In this document: in pieces, positions 45,158 to 57,654 of the stretch
How positions within the stretch are numbered: position 1 is the stretch's first letter
Layout of the letters: every line of letters begins with the position of its first letter
DNA from: Phorcus lineatus
Taxonomy: Eukaryota; Mollusca; Gastropoda; Trochida; Trochidae
Length of the DNA: 64,000 nt
Direction of reading: 5' to 3'
Assembly: GCA_921293015.1 (NCBI GenBank)
Contig: OV121090.1
Span: forward strand, 19,048,304-19,112,303
Translations under genes and position numbers: made by a program
The notes under the pieces: model-generated
What the model saw: the letters and a program-made list of their open reading frames with translations, nothing else
Database searches by the model: none
What the model was told of the DNA's origin: nothing

Positions 45158-46400
45158 TGTATGCTTTCGGAAAGCTAAGTTATATTTGACTATGCGCTTT
45201 GCAGGTTGAATGATACAGCACATTCGTCTAATTTAGTAACTACATCCATTCAACCTCATTGAATATGCCTGTTTGACGACACATATGATATCAATGCATG
45301 CGATGTTTCTATTGGCTTTTAAGTTTGTTTATGTTGCAATATTTACCAACCAGGGGAACGTACCGAAAACTGGGAATAGCTCGTTTTAGAACAGAAGTTG
45401 TATAGGAATTAATGACGGAGCTACCTCTGTGGGTAGAGAATGGGTAGTCCCTGGTTCTTCCATTAATGACTGAATCGTTGTAAAATATCCACTGCTTCAC
45501 TTTTTGCATAATCGAATGTAAGATAAGATCATCGGAAACTCGGAGTTTTTTTTTCAAAAGCTAATTTCGCCCACGTGAATAAAATATTTTTCTCCAAACA
45601 GAAAAAATGTAAATGTAGGTATTTTTGTATTCAACGACTATTACAAGTAGGTCGTATTTCTTGATAATTTAAAATTATACAAGCGATGAAATAGTAAATA
45701 CAGATGGCGCCCTTAGATTGTTCATTTCTGACTTGATAATGTCTAGCAAGAAATGTGAGCATCTCAAAGGAGAATGGACTGCGGTCATCTGATCATGAAA
45801 GGTTATTGGAACAAAGCTAAAGCCCAGGGCCTCCTTTCACAAAGCCCTAAGGTGATCGTAAGTCCTTAAGTTAACCTTAGTGCAATGTTAAAATATGGGA
45901 GTTAAGATTAACCTTAGTTAAGGTAGCTTTGTGAAAGCAGGCCCAGTTTGAAACCATCTCGCTGATTCCACTAATCACTAGATTGCAATGAATCAAACTT
46001 CTTTTTTCTCTATCATAGGGAATTCTGATTTGTAACAGAAGTTAGGTGGGGAGAAAATATAAGAAACGGGTTTGAATTTTCAGTTCATCAAAGTTATGAC
46101 TTTTTTCGACTCAACTACTTCAAATGCATCCGTTTTTCTCATACTTTTCTCATACATTCTTTTGAAGTTATATTGGGGATCAATTTGACCAAAGCCTTCA
46201 CAAAGCATTCTCTCCCAACAGAGGTAGCTCCGTCGTTAATTCCTACACAACCTCTGTTATAATAGGTGCTCTGCTCGAGCTTCCGGCAGTTTCCCCTACC
46301 TGCACAATATTGCAACATAAACCACTTTGCAATGACTCAAATTGCAAATAGCATATTCGAATAAAGTTTAGCTTTCCGAAAGCATACGGAATTGACTTGG
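45158..46400. repeat. Inverted-repeat (foldback) region inside copy B
   Basis: GTATGCTTTCGGAAAGCTAA (45,160 on) is inverted at 46,366-46,385. Likewise GTTTATGTTGCAATATT near 45,325 is inverted at about 46,305, and AGGAATTAATGACGGAGCTACCTCTG near 45,402 at about 46,215. Arms extend about 200-290 bases with roughly 75-80% identity and enclose a smaller MITE. A related single arm exists in copy A near 18,960-19,060. Minus-strand ORF 45,309-45,557 is a by-product. Confidence 0.7.
45827..45944. mobile_element. 118-bp palindromic MITE
   Basis: Ends GGGCCTCCTTTCACAAAGC and its near-complement GCTTTGTGAAAGCAGGCCC are inverted. Inner pieces (AAGTTAACCTTAG, TTAACCTTAGTTAAGG) also pair. It sits in the loop of the larger inverted repeat. 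MITEs with TTTCACAAAGC ends are, as I recall, widespread in marine invertebrates. No target-site duplication longer than two bases is clear. Confidence 0.75.
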
Positions 46401-48389
46401 GCAATTTGAACGATAACTTGGAAACGGCATAGCTAATTCCACAACTAACTTTGATTGCATCCAGTCAGATTTCTACATTGCTAGACCGAGAAACGTTCAT
46501 ATTATTACAGAGGTTGTATGGGAATTTATGACGAAGCTACATGTACCACTGTTGGAATGTCAGAAATGGGCTTTAGCACGTTTTTTTTGTAAATTTTGTT
46601 CATCCCATTTTCCCAAAGAATCGTCAGTTTATGCTAAATATTATCTTCAGATGGTTTAAACATCCCATCACTCAACTAAATCAACCGTAGTCTTAGAAGA
46701 AATAATCAACTGATAAGCATAATTCACTGGCGGCCATTTGGGAATAATTTCGCACTTCATGATTTACATATAATCCTAATTAATGATTGGTTGACAGCAT
46801 GGTCATGTGATTTAAATTTCAGAGGTTCTTTTCCCATGAACTCTAACACAAATTTTCATATTTGTGTAAACCTTCCCTAGTCATCTATCTATCTATGTTA
46901 TAAATTACGCTTTATTAAAACAGTCAAGAAGGTGTATAGAAATACCAGTTATCTGTCACGAGATGAGATAAAATCCATCGTTTAGCGAGGATTGTAACAC
47001 AAATTATTCACGATTGACTTTTGACAGTGATCAGTTGTTACCGTCTTAGGCAATTTCAGTATGTGTCATTTATTCTTAGACAGTTTTCTACTACGTGTTT
47101 TGAGTTGTACCGGCTATTTAATGCCAATACGAAAAGGCCTTTATTTCTTTTGTCATCAATAACATTGAAATAATTTCTGACTCGTAGGTTTTTTATATTC
47201 TTTTGTCTGTGTGATTATCTTTCAGATGGAGTTGTATGATAAGTTGTTCTTGAGTTAACTCTTGACTAGTACACGTGAACATTTGCAAACTTTGACCATT
47301 TACTATTATTTTTTCCATTTAGGTTGAAATGGCTTCACAGCAACATAGCGAAGACGCGATGGGAATTGGGCTATCAAAGGTACTCCGGTTTTCGCCATAC
47401 AATTGAAAAAACAAAACAGCAAATGAACCAAAGTTAAATTCGTCCTGCAGGTTTTGTAGATGATACTTGAAAAATTAAATCAACATAAACAATTTTAAAA
47501 CAAAAAGTTTTAAAGACGTGTGCGAACGAAATTTAACATCCTTTTTCGAGAACTCGAGTTATATATTGTTCAAATGTCAGTAATGAAAAGAAATTATTAC
47601 CATGAAGAACATTTTAATAAATGCATAATTGAAAAAGGCTCCTATACCCCGTGACCTACGATTATGTCTTTTACTCTGCAAATATAAAGTAAGTCTACGC
47701 CTTTCATACATAGGTACTTTTGTTTAGGGCAGTCGTTTTGGCGAGATAATGTGTGAAATGAAATTAGTAATAAATCATATCAATAAAGATAAGAATTTAG
47801 CCTTTTGGCTACCTCCAAAATGAGGAATATCATCTTAACCTCGGGCTAAACTTAAAATGAGTTTATGTGTTTTGGCACATGACAATGATGATTATCTTTT
47901 ATGCCTCGAGTAATAATAACAGTTATTGACAGAAGACTATACAATGTGGTTATATTTTCATGTCTTTTATAAAAACCGAAAAGCTGATCAACGAATTATC
48001 TTGCAAGGTCAAACATTTTCAAAGGCGGTGTGTCAGGAAGTCAGTCTTAGTTTTTCCATGGAATAATTGATTCATTGCTATGACTGAATATTACGTCATC
48101 ATTTTGAAGTCGAAAACAGTATACATGAAATGTATCTCGGATGACTGAAGATCAAAACTTGTCATTTTTTTATTTTCCACGAAATACTTTGGGAATCACT
48201 ACGTGTTGTCCTTCTTTGCTTTATTCAAATGAATTTACCTTTATCGGGCAATTTTTAAGTGCAGAGGTTTGACGGCCAAACGTCTGTCGTTTAGATTCGT
48301 TCTCAGTGTTGAAGATATATGAACGATATTTCGGTAAAGCAAGGTATTATGGTTCCTTTTCATTCCCATGGTTACCTGTTAAATTGAGT

Positions 48390-50063
48390 ACGGTTGGACA
48401 ATCTCTTTTTTTATAATTTTCTTTTTTGTGAATCACATATTCCGTTCAATACACTCAATACTTTAACACTGTTTGATTTACAAGCAGTTGTTTGGAAAGA
48501 TAGGTACATTCTAAACAGAAATGTACAAAAAGAATATCAAAAAAGGTCATGACATACCGACCAGAACTTTATGAAGTTTTAATATTTACAGTTTGAGTAG
48601 GCATTAAAGCGGTCAACATAGCACATTGTCTTAATGTCTTCTTTTACGTGTTTAAAGTTTGGTATTTTTTCCTGTTGTTTCATTTTGTATATATTGTATT
48701 TTACGACAATCATTATCAAATTTAGGACATAGTTTCTCTTTTCGCCATAACCTAAAATAACGTTTTTCCTAGTAAAAGTTATATGACTTTCTGTTTTTTT
48801 TAAAAATCCATTCTCCAAGTTGTTCCCAAATATTTTTGATGACCTTACATTCATAAAATAAATGTAAAATTGATTCTATCTCGGATTTGCAGAAAGTGCA
48901 TTTATTAGATTTTTTGTTGATCATTTGTTGATCATTTGTTGGCAGAAATCTATGCTGTATACTGTATTGGAACCAAGAATGTTTTACACTGTTGTACGAC
49001 TTAAACGTCAATTTTTCTATGAGTAAGTCATAATTGTCTCTGCAACCCTTTGGTTCTCCAATAATGTTTTGTAACAGAAAAAGTAAAAGTGGGAGCTGGA
49101 TTTTCTTTTCAATATGGACATTTATAGTTTTGCAGTAGTATTTGATCGCTTCAATTATTTCCTGACATTCTAGAAAGTTAGTTTTGCATCCAACTTATGT
49201 TATTTGTTTAGCGTCTAGAAATTTCCCTCAGCAATCAAACATATCGTTGATATAAGTTATTCCTTTACATGAATAGTGTTTATAATATATTGGTTTTCCA
49301 ATTCATTTAACCATAAAGGTTGTGCTAGAACATCTGTTGCATTTTTAGCATTTTTGCTGCTTGTTTCGTTATGAATTTTCCCCATGCCTTTAAGGTGTCT
49401 TTCCAGAAATGGCTTGTTTGTCGAGTTATCACAGTTTTAAGTATGTGTTGTTCGCATGTCTTTATAAAGCTATCAATGTCGTGTTTCATATTTATTTGTG
49501 CTAATTTCCTTGTTTTTGAATCAGAGCTGTTAATTCTTTTCATCCATGATATTTTTTGTGATTGAATAATACTTGTTATATCTGGGGCTCTTATGCCCCC
49601 TTGTTCATAATCTTTAGTAATAGTGTCTCGACTAACTTTGTCAGGTTTGTTTCTAGTTCTCCATATAAACTTAAAGCAGAGTTGCTCTATTTCTTTTATC
49701 ATTTGTTCATTCGGGTTTGGTAAAGCTGCAAATAAGTGATTAAGTTGTGGTAAAAGTAAGCTTTTTAATATAGTATTTCTACCTAAAGGAGTGAGATTTC
49801 TGGCCAACCACTGGTTCATAGATATTTTCAGAGTCTTAAGTTTATCTTTATAGTTGCGTTCTACCATTTCTGCGAGATTGTGAGTAAGAATAACCCCTAA
49901 AAGGGTAAATGTATCATTCTCCCAATCAAGATTCCAATTCGTGCAAAGTTTTCAATCCGAGTTTTTTTCTGAGCCTACCTGCGTTTTGTTAACATTTATA
50001 TTTAAGCCTGAAAACGATGCATATTGACAAAGAGTTTCTAATGTTGGACGGTTGGACAATCTC
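48390..50063 (-). mobile_element. 5'-truncated L1-like retrotransposon with 16-bp target-site duplication
   Basis: The duplicated sequence ACGGTTGGACAATCTC occurs at 48,390-48,405 and again at 50,048-50,063, enclosing about 1.64 kb. The minus-strand 3' end abuts a T-rich tract on the plus strand (48,406-48,430), matching a short poly(A)-like tail. The minus-strand 5' end begins abruptly inside reverse transcriptase coding sequence. Copy A has the unfilled site near 21,337-21,370. Tail, truncation and target-site duplication are the hallmarks of target-primed reverse transcription. Confidence 0.93.
48579..50045 (-). pseudogene. L1-like ORF2 C-terminal half, disrupted
   Basis: Reading downward from 50,045 the frame starts in the reverse transcriptase (SGLNINVNKTQ). 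After a stop it passes through LLGVILTHNLAEM and the block WLARNLTPLGRNTILKSLLL (about 49,760-49,820). Next come FKFIWRTRNK and EQGGIRAPDI, then a region ending in a zinc-knuckle-like segment, CTFCKSEIESILHLFYEC (about 48,850-48,910). One in-frame stop near 49,968, another near 49,324 and a frameshift near 48,800 break it. The endonuclease and catalytic palm are missing because of the 5' truncation, so it is inactive. The motif series fits L1/Tx1-type elements. Confidence 0.88.
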
Positions 50064-50524
50064 ATTAGCTATTGCTTTTTTAAGAACAAAACCTCAGGTA
50101 TATGTGTCTTCAAGGTAGTCTATTACTGTTTATTTGCATTCCGATATTATAATTTGTGTCGTTTCCATGGTTACAAATAGCAATATGTTTGGCTTGAGGA
50201 ACGTTATTTGGGTGAGGTTTTAATGCTTACTTGCAATTTTATATGTTTTAAAGGTCCTTTTTGTTTATTCATTTTTTTTCCATTCCTATCTGCGTAACTC
50301 GATTAACTCGTTTATGTTTTTAACTGATAAACAATAACAACTCTAATGGGCCTTATTGGTGGTGTATCTCTTTAACTGTGACATTGATGTATAGAGATGT
50401 CAACGAGATAAAAAAAATACCGTTCCCCGACAGGCTGAATTGGAAACCATTTGTGCGATGTAGTTGTAAATTGAACACTTGAAGTTTTAAGGTAAGGATA
50501 AGAGGGAAGAAAATACTTGAGAAG

Positions 50525-51345
50525 AGTCATAATTTCGAAGTTCTATAAATCAAAATTATATAGGTTCCGTTTAACGAAATGACCTACATCTGTGGGTATA
50601 GAATGCTGTGTCTGTGGCGTTGAGATACTCAAGCAATCTCTTAACAATTTGGGCTGGCCGCCATTAGTTAAAGATAACCAATGTCCACGGTTGAAAAACC
50701 GAGGATAGGTCCTATAGTGAATGTATTTGTCGTCTTTACCAGTGACACAGGCATACATGCATAATTGTGAAAACCTTAGGGGAAGAAGAAAAGAATTATA
50801 GTTCTTAGGTGATAATCTCATCTTCAGTATCACATGAAATACAGGAAGGAAAAAATCTTCCAAATACTTAAGTGATTTCTTCCCATGCTCTGTAACAGGT
50901 TGGTCATGTTAGAAAAGAAGAATTTCAGCTGAACATCTTATCGTCATTATCTCAGGGACGCAGGAATGCCACACTCTTTACTACTAAAGTAATGTATACC
51001 CACGCAACCTCTGTCACAAGTAAAAGAAAGAAAAGAACAGTTCTTTTTGTGATAACTAATGGTCGGTATCTCAGGATCACGCGAAGGCCACTCTCTCGCC
51101 TCTATGAAAACAATTTCATGAGATTAACTTATCTAACTTATCAACTTTGTCAATATGAATCACCAGGATGATGCTCTCTATGGAAACGTCGACTTTGTTA
51201 AATAAAATATTAATGATTTTTAAGTTTTAATTTTGCTTGTGGGTTGTCACATTTACCTTTGAATTCTTTTTCATAAAATTTTCACATCTGACTGTTCATT
51301 TAAATCCACGATTTTTCCTACTTGGAAAATGAAAACAATTATCTT
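50525..51345. repeat. Copy-B-specific insertion of about 0.8 kb with internal repeats
   Basis: In copy A the junction reads TACTTGAGAAG followed directly by TGTCTGGATTG (about 22,470-22,491). In copy B about 0.8 kb separates the corresponding halves, flanked by GAGTC on each side (about 50,525 and 51,339), a possible 5-bp target-site duplication. Inside are two or three degenerate repeats with a core like ATCTCAGG-CACG-GGCCAC (about 50,950 and 51,070). No transposase. The ORF 50,543-50,863 shows no motif. Confidence 0.5.
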
Positions 51346-51530
51346 TGAGTCTGGATTGCCTTTAAGTGAATATTTTGTGGGATAATGTGGAATTATTTTT
51401 TTTAAATGAAATATATTTCCGTAATATACATTTAGTTGAATGAAAACATATTGAATTCATGATTTTCAAATCTTGCTTGGTTTTTATTTGATAAATATTA
51501 TTAGATTGATTATAAGATGAAAAACGATTG

Positions 51531-51618
51531 AACGTCAATATGCATTATGTTCTAGAAATAAACGTCAATATGCATTATGTTCTAGAAATAAACGTCAATA
51601 TGCATTATGTTCTAGAAA
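51531..51618. repeat. 30-bp triplication specific to copy B
   Basis: AACGTCAATATGCATTATGT plus TCTAGAAATA is repeated exactly at 51,531, 51,561 and 51,591 (period 30). Copy A has a single diverged counterpart near 22,670-22,696, so this expansion postdates the segmental duplication. Confidence 0.93.
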
Positions 51619-54600
51619 GGCTAGAAAGCTGCAGTATAATGTACTTGTAAAAGAGGTTGCGTTGGTAGACATGACTGTCGTAGAAGGGAGCTGATTGTAT
51701 TGTGAAGAATATTGATGTTTCGTGCTGGTTGATATTGCTAACAGTCATATATTTCAGCAGAAATTAGAAAACAAGTTGTCAATGAAAAATTATAATTTAT
51801 ATCCTTTAGCGCGTATGAAGACTGAATGTGAGGAAGAAACTGCATCGCTGTTGATTTCGACAGGGAGAAAAAGAAAACTCAACCAATTTTTACTTTCAAT
51901 AAAATATTTTAATGCAAATTTAAATTTCATAGGTTAACCCTCGGGTACAAACTCTCTCGTTGCCAATGTAAGTCTTTCATAAAAATCGTACAACATACTG
52001 CATTTCGATTTCAGAATTGGGTTTTAGGAAAACATAAAATTCATCATTTTAATTCTTGTTTAGAATTCAGCACAAAAGAACAATTATCGACTTCACGACA
52101 TCACTTAGATTTTAATCTACATTAATCAATGAATGTATTTATGAATTTATGAATTAATGAATGCTGTATTTAATAACCTTAAACATATTCATCAGGGCCA
52201 AATCAACCGTGCTCCTGGCGTTCTAAACCAAAAGTATATATAAGTTTAAAAATTTGCAATCTCATTGCTCTTGAGTCATTCAACAATTCGGATGCCATTT
52301 AGTACACATGAATAAAAAAACTCACAAAGTAAACTCAAAATCTAAACACACGACACGTTCTCCGTGTAAAATGTGTTTGTTGTAATGATTGAAGGCAATG
52401 ACGAATTTTATGGCGCAAGAACATGTCCTTTATTACTCGGCAAATACTTTTTTTACAGTTTTCAAAGTCGCAATAGCTTTGTGGGAATCAATGTGATTTA
52501 TTTCAAAGGTCACGTTTCACTTCAAACATGATGTAAGAAGCAAGTACGGTTGCCATGTTTCGATGGAGATTCGAAATGTTTGCCTCCTTATCCAAAACCA
52601 AAGTCCAACTGCTATTATCGCGAGAGGATAAGAAGGACATCGAATTGTATTACGGTTAAGTTTTCAGTGAAAGATATATTATATGTACCATATTATTCCT
52701 CAAGATTCTAGAATAAGAAATATGTGTTAACACCAAAATTTATGCTGTAAGATCACAGGGAAAGAAATATTTCATGGAATGTTTAGATCGCCATCAGAAC
52801 CACATACAGTAAAGTCTTTTAAGGGCATTTTGAATTGCAAAAACGCTATCTTCTGAGTAAGACCTTTTACCTTTTGATAAAACGGGCTTTCATAGTAAAT
52901 GCCTTATCCCTAAACAGAAAAAAAGCTTATTTATTTTTAATGTATTTAAATGATGGACTGGCAGTGAAGATGAACTCTCTCTTAAAATGTTTCATCATAG
53001 ACTTCTTTGTATTACAAAAGTTGAACTTTGCTGAAACAGTATAAAGGAAAGGATGGGATGGAATGGTATTTTGTCAATGCGTCACACGCTTTCTTAGAAT
53101 ATTAAATAAATTAATGAATTATACAATACATTTGAAATATGCTTTTATGCTGACAGCTATAGCAAACATTAATTTATCAAGATATTTAAAGGAAATGTTT
53201 CCCATGCAGAAAATTATCATATTTTTCAGTGTTGTTCGATTCAACGTAACATTTGGAAAAATTCTTTAGTTTTAAAATCAGATTATCTGATTATATTTAT
53301 ATATATTTATATTTTGAACATAGGTGGACATTAATACAAACTTTTATGGCAATAACTTTTCATCAATGATTTCTATAGCATAGATATGTTAATATTTAAA
53401 TGATATGTAAAATGGCCTTTTTCCAAATTGAAAACTTAAACGTTCGTGTATGCATTTTTGAATAGGAAAAAGAGAAAAGATGTGCAAAGGAAAAATGAGA
53501 TATCTCTTACTTACGATACATACGTTAGGAGATGAAGTTCATAATAGTATATAAAAAAAATAGGAGTCAATGGTTGTGATATTAAATTGTGATTATTAAA
53601 TTTAATCTCCCCGGACTTTGATGCACGTTTGTCCCTTAATTACCTTTGATCATGTCTATACCCTTTGCTTATACTAGTTATTTAGTTACAATTTTCAGTT
53701 CTCGATCAGGTAGAGACATCGTAGCACGTTTTCCAAAAGGGAAAGAAAGGGAGTTAATGTAACGAAAACTATTATAACAATGCAAATATTATTCTATCAT
53801 CAATACAAGGATAATTTATAAGCACGTACTAAATCCAGATAAGTTCGCAAATTAATTTTCCAAACTCAATTGATTAAAAAATGTTCCCACTATACAGCCA
53901 ACATGCAGTTTGTGACAATTTATTCTACGAACTATGCTATGGATATTTTGGTTTATTAATGATATATCTAAGACATTGAAGAAAATATGTTTGCATAAAT
54001 TAATGATATACAAAACGTTGCACAGGGCCTTATGCAGTGCCTGACTTCTATGCTTTCTTTACATCTTCCCCGGAAGATTTTTAAAATGTTACACAATCGT
54101 TTAATTATTACTGTCTTAATTTACATTTGGACCTTCAGTTGTTGGGTTTGTCTTTTGTCAAGCTTTCGTTGGTAATTACGTTATGAATTGTCTATACCGA
54201 TTGTGAATTTATAAACCTGGTTGTTGATTGGACAGTCAGTCTGCTTATTTTATGATCCAATCTTTGAAGGATATCATATGGATCTGATTTACGTTTAGTG
54301 TGGAAACAGAAGTTGATATATTTGAGCCGTTTTTCACTACAATACATATTCGTTCTTCACAACACTTTGGAATACATAAACAACGGAAAAGAACACTCTT
54401 TTTTCACAACGTCAACGCAAGATACTGTGTTAAATACTATGCAATTAATTTGAGCAAACAAACTGAATCTAACAAACGATGTGACTTCGATTCGAATGTA
54501 CATATATGTATACACCCCCAAAAAATAAAATAAGATAAGAAGGTGTGTCCATCCCTGGCTGACGTCATGGTCAACTTCAGTCCTAAATATAGAACTTCAG

Positions 54601-56220
54601 GTTGTAATTTGGTTCGTTTTATACATTTGGTACAAATATTTATAAATAATTTTGTTACATGCAAGTAAAATCAAGATAATTAGATTTTCATTTCATTTTT
54701 TAAGAGCCTACCATATCTTATAAGTGAAATGACTATCATAAATTGAGCACTTCGTTAGCAAAATGACATGCTGACCTTCTCATCTGCATATTTACGTTTA
54801 TAAAACAAATTACTTAATCTAATGAAACGATACGTGTATGTTTTCAAGATACATGTTAATGGATATGGTGTATATTTTTCTGTGGTATTCTGTCATAACA
54901 GCACTTTTTTTGTACTTGACCTTGGTTTGAACCGATCTTGCAACGCAAAAGCGCTGTAAAACGTTTATTAGATTAAAGTGATTTAAGTTTTAAGACGTAT
55001 ATACAAAGTTCGTTTAGATTTCCCTTTCATTTATGTTAAGAAATTTTCACGTTACTTGATTGAGTTATAAAGTTTTTATAGCCTCTGAAAAATGTATCAT
55101 AAACCTTTGGTAAAAGGGGCAAATGAAACAAAAGATATTTCATAATATCCCCAATACTGAAGTGCCTTTTACTTTTAATCGAAACTATAGATCATCATAG
55201 AACCTTTGTTGTTTCTGCAAATTTGCAAAAGTTGCGTTGCAAATTTATATATTACCAAATTTATATTTTACCATTAGCCGTTCTAGGGACCAAATCTCTT
55301 TTCAACAATCCCCTGAGAAAAAGTCGATAATTAGGATTGTCTATTTCTACTAGCGATATACCAAACTCCTACATTGAAATATCTAGATCTGTTATCGGTG
55401 TTAGAAAATATAAGCAATTAAGAACCAACTCAGGTAAACATGCCGGTGGTAACAAATTTTATCAAACGATACCTATATTAAGTCTAGATTCATTTTTTCT
55501 TCACTTGTGAACATCTAAAGTGAAAAACTACAACGTTTATGTTATTGAGTTTTGCCCTAACCCCAAACTCGCAAACACACCTTCGATAAACAGTTAAGAT
55601 GACTTGCTGATCTAAAGGTTATCGGGAAGTCATAAACATATGAGAAAATCCGGCTTAATTTCAAAACCAGTTCCCGGATGATATGTACATGTGACTGATA
55701 AACCGGACTGAATGATTCAAAGCACCCACGGGGAATAAATAAACATAACGCTTTACGAATCAGCACCTACTTCAAAATATATTTGTGTTCTCTCGACCCA
55801 TGTTGGTCAACATTCAAAGATTCAAACTCCAATTTGTTTATTGTCATTGTGGGTCACCCATCTGTTTTAAGCCGCGTTGAAGTTTGCTGAACCATGAACT
55901 CGTAAAGACCATTTGTTAACAGAATCACAAAATCTTTTCCAGATCATCTTATCATTTTCCATTATCCAAACAGATTGCCTTGTTAGGAGTGTATTCGCCT
56001 ATACTTGGTGTATTCTTTCCTCCCTGACAAAACCTTACGATACATTAGGGGACCTGATATGATGTGATATGTTTGTTCATTTCTGATAAGCAAGAGTGAC
56101 TTGATAACAACAGTTAATCATAATGTGTCATTATTATGTTAAGTTATCACTCATACACAATTTCAGCATAATCTAAACAATTATACAGAAATAAAAAATA
56201 AATATATAACAACAATCGCA
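51619..56220. other. Non-coding part of copy B downstream of the gene
   Basis: Matches copy A (22.7-25.4 kb) in patches. Stretches at about 52,930-53,815 and 54,235-54,540 are absent from copy A and are AT-rich without motifs. ORFs in them look like chance. A GAGACGAAAA block at 56,255 and the preceding 25 bases are conserved with copy A and probably represent 3' untranslated sequence. Confidence 0.5.
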
Positions 56221-56271
56221 CAAAACAACTCTCGTTTCTTCATCACAGATTTAGGAGACGAAAATGGTCAT

Positions 56272-57390
56272 TTAATATGGATAACAGACCTTATCCAATT
56301 TCAACCTTTTCGACAATTTAATTTTTTTGTGGGTAGCGTTTCCAGTTGTCTCGCTATACCACGGCGCACATGACGTAGAACCTGCCACATAACGAATATT
56401 TTTATACATTTTGTACAAAAGGCCTGCATTATAATTGCTATCTTTGTGAGTCATCCCTTCGAAGTTTCCTGCTTTTGTTGTTTGGTGCAGCGCCAATACC
56501 GTCTTTGTGGCGTCAATCACAGAATACTTCTGTTTACAGGAATTGAGCACCAACCAGTTGTCATAGGCTCGTCTTCCTATGACAATGCCAGGAATTTCAG
56601 ACCAGGGATATGAGGAATCTGTAATGAAATAATCCTCAGCTATTGTCATAAACAATTTGCCTCTTTTCTTGGCAATTTTGGCTAAATTATGCACATCACT
56701 TTCCGCCTCGGTAACATTCGGAACGTTAGTCCTACGTCCTATTATCATGATAGGTTTGTCCTGTCTCAAAGTTGTATTTGCAATGACAAGTAATGTCTGT
56801 ATTAGTCCTTCGTCGAAGAGTATATCACCATTTGAATATCCATAGAATAAAGACTTAAATTTCGGGACCACGTCCATGTACATGTATTTTAACACAGGTA
56901 TACCGGAAGCTGCAGTTTTGCTAACCGGAAGTACATCCCAACCATGTTTGGTGACTTCATCGAAGTTCGTTCCATTGCTGCCAAAGAATACCGGCCTGAC
57001 AAGCGGTTTGAAATGAGCCCAGTTTTTTAATGTGATATTTCTTACTTGATACTTTTTGTCATTACTGGGCCATGTTGTAAATAACGTCAATAATGGGATG
57101 ATTTTTGGTGTTTTGGTGAAATTTTGGACTTCTGTATGATTGTTTTTGCCAGTAAAGTTGAAAACATATTCTTTGGAGTTTGAAAGCGGGAAGAAACTAA
57201 GTGACTGCTGAGCCCAAGCACTTAAGTTGAAGGGTTGACGGAGACGTAAAAGTTGCGATGACGTCTTGACGATGGAGATGTTGTAAAGATAGACGTATAC
57301 GATGGTGGAAAGACCGAAGAGTCCAACAATCACACGAAGCCATGTCCGTACATTCAGCAGCCGGTTGCAGCATTGTGACGGCTTTCCCAT
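56272..57390 (-). CDS. Type II membrane GT-A-like glycosyltransferase, paralogue 2
   Basis: This gene encodes 372 residues from the ATG at 57,388-57,390. The open frame extends a further six codons upstream to a GTG, but those are probably read only if an upstream exon is spliced on. The architecture is the same as its paralogue at 25,486-26,604: cytoplasmic tail, membrane segment at 17-36, stem, and a lumenal domain with NGDILF (187-192), IIGRR (216-220), EDYF (252-255), IGRRAYDNWL (271-280), DATKTV and LHQ. By my alignment about 28 of the first 120 residues differ between paralogues, but only about 8 of residues 121-345. The stem is thus diverging while the catalytic part is conserved or converted. 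Several sequons are kept, but the stem set differs (for example NFT at 90 and NLS at 55). Enzyme activity, donor and acceptor are inferred or unknown. Confidence 0.88.
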   Translation of the reverse strand: MGKPSQCCNRLLNVRTWLRVIVGLFGLSTIVYVYLYNISIVKTSSQLLRLRQPFNLSAWAQQSLSFFPLSNSKEYVFNFTGKNNHTEVQNFTKTPKIIPLLTLFTTWPSNDKKYQVRNITLKNWAHFKPLVRPVFFGSNGTNFDEVTKHGWDVLPVSKTAASGIPVLKYMYMDVVPKFKSLFYGYSNGDILFDEGLIQTLLVIANTTLRQDKPIMIIGRRTNVPNVTEAESDVHNLAKIAKKRGKLFMTIAEDYFITDSSYPWSEIPGIVIGRRAYDNWLVLNSCKQKYSVIDATKTVLALHQTTKAGNFEGMTHKDSNYNAGLLYKMYKNIRYVAGSTSCAPWYSETTGNATHKKIKLSKRLKLDKVCYPY

Positions 57391-57407
57391 CGGCGCAGTG
57401 GTCAGCA

Positions 57408-57422
57408 CTGAAACATATAAAT
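57408..57422 (-). promoter_or_regulatory. Probable splice acceptor upstream of paralogue 2
   Basis: The minus-strand sequence TTTATATGTTTCAG ends at 57,408, with exon sequence TGCTGACCACTGCGCCG leading to the ATG at 57,390. It is the same as the site of paralogue 1. The frame is open from the acceptor to the ATG. Confidence 0.6.
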
Positions 57423-57654
57423 AAATATTGTAACATCAATTAAAAAAAGACTGATCTTTTCAGGTCAACCTCGGCAATATATCTTATATCTGATCTGATA
57501 TATCAACTTTTTTTAATTTGAAATTAAATCAGTAGGTTTTTAAGCGAACATAACATGATGGGTTAAGATATGCAAGAATTTGCAAACCTTAAATGATTAA
57601 AAGATTTTCCCACTAGAATGGTCATCAGGATATATTCAACTTATACTTTATATA

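Larger units (their letters stand above)
44722..57474. repeat. Segmental duplication, copy B (contains second glycosyltransferase-like gene)
   Basis: Direct counterpart of 17,775-26,714. It is longer because of copy-specific insertions: the inverted-repeat region 45.2-46.4 kb, the L1-like element 48,390-50,063, about 50,530-51,345, about 52,930-53,815, and about 54,235-54,540. It lacks the TTAA-flanked element, the palindrome array and the 23.5-kb repeat of copy A. The shared end lies about 85 bases upstream of the coding ATG. Confidence 0.88.
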
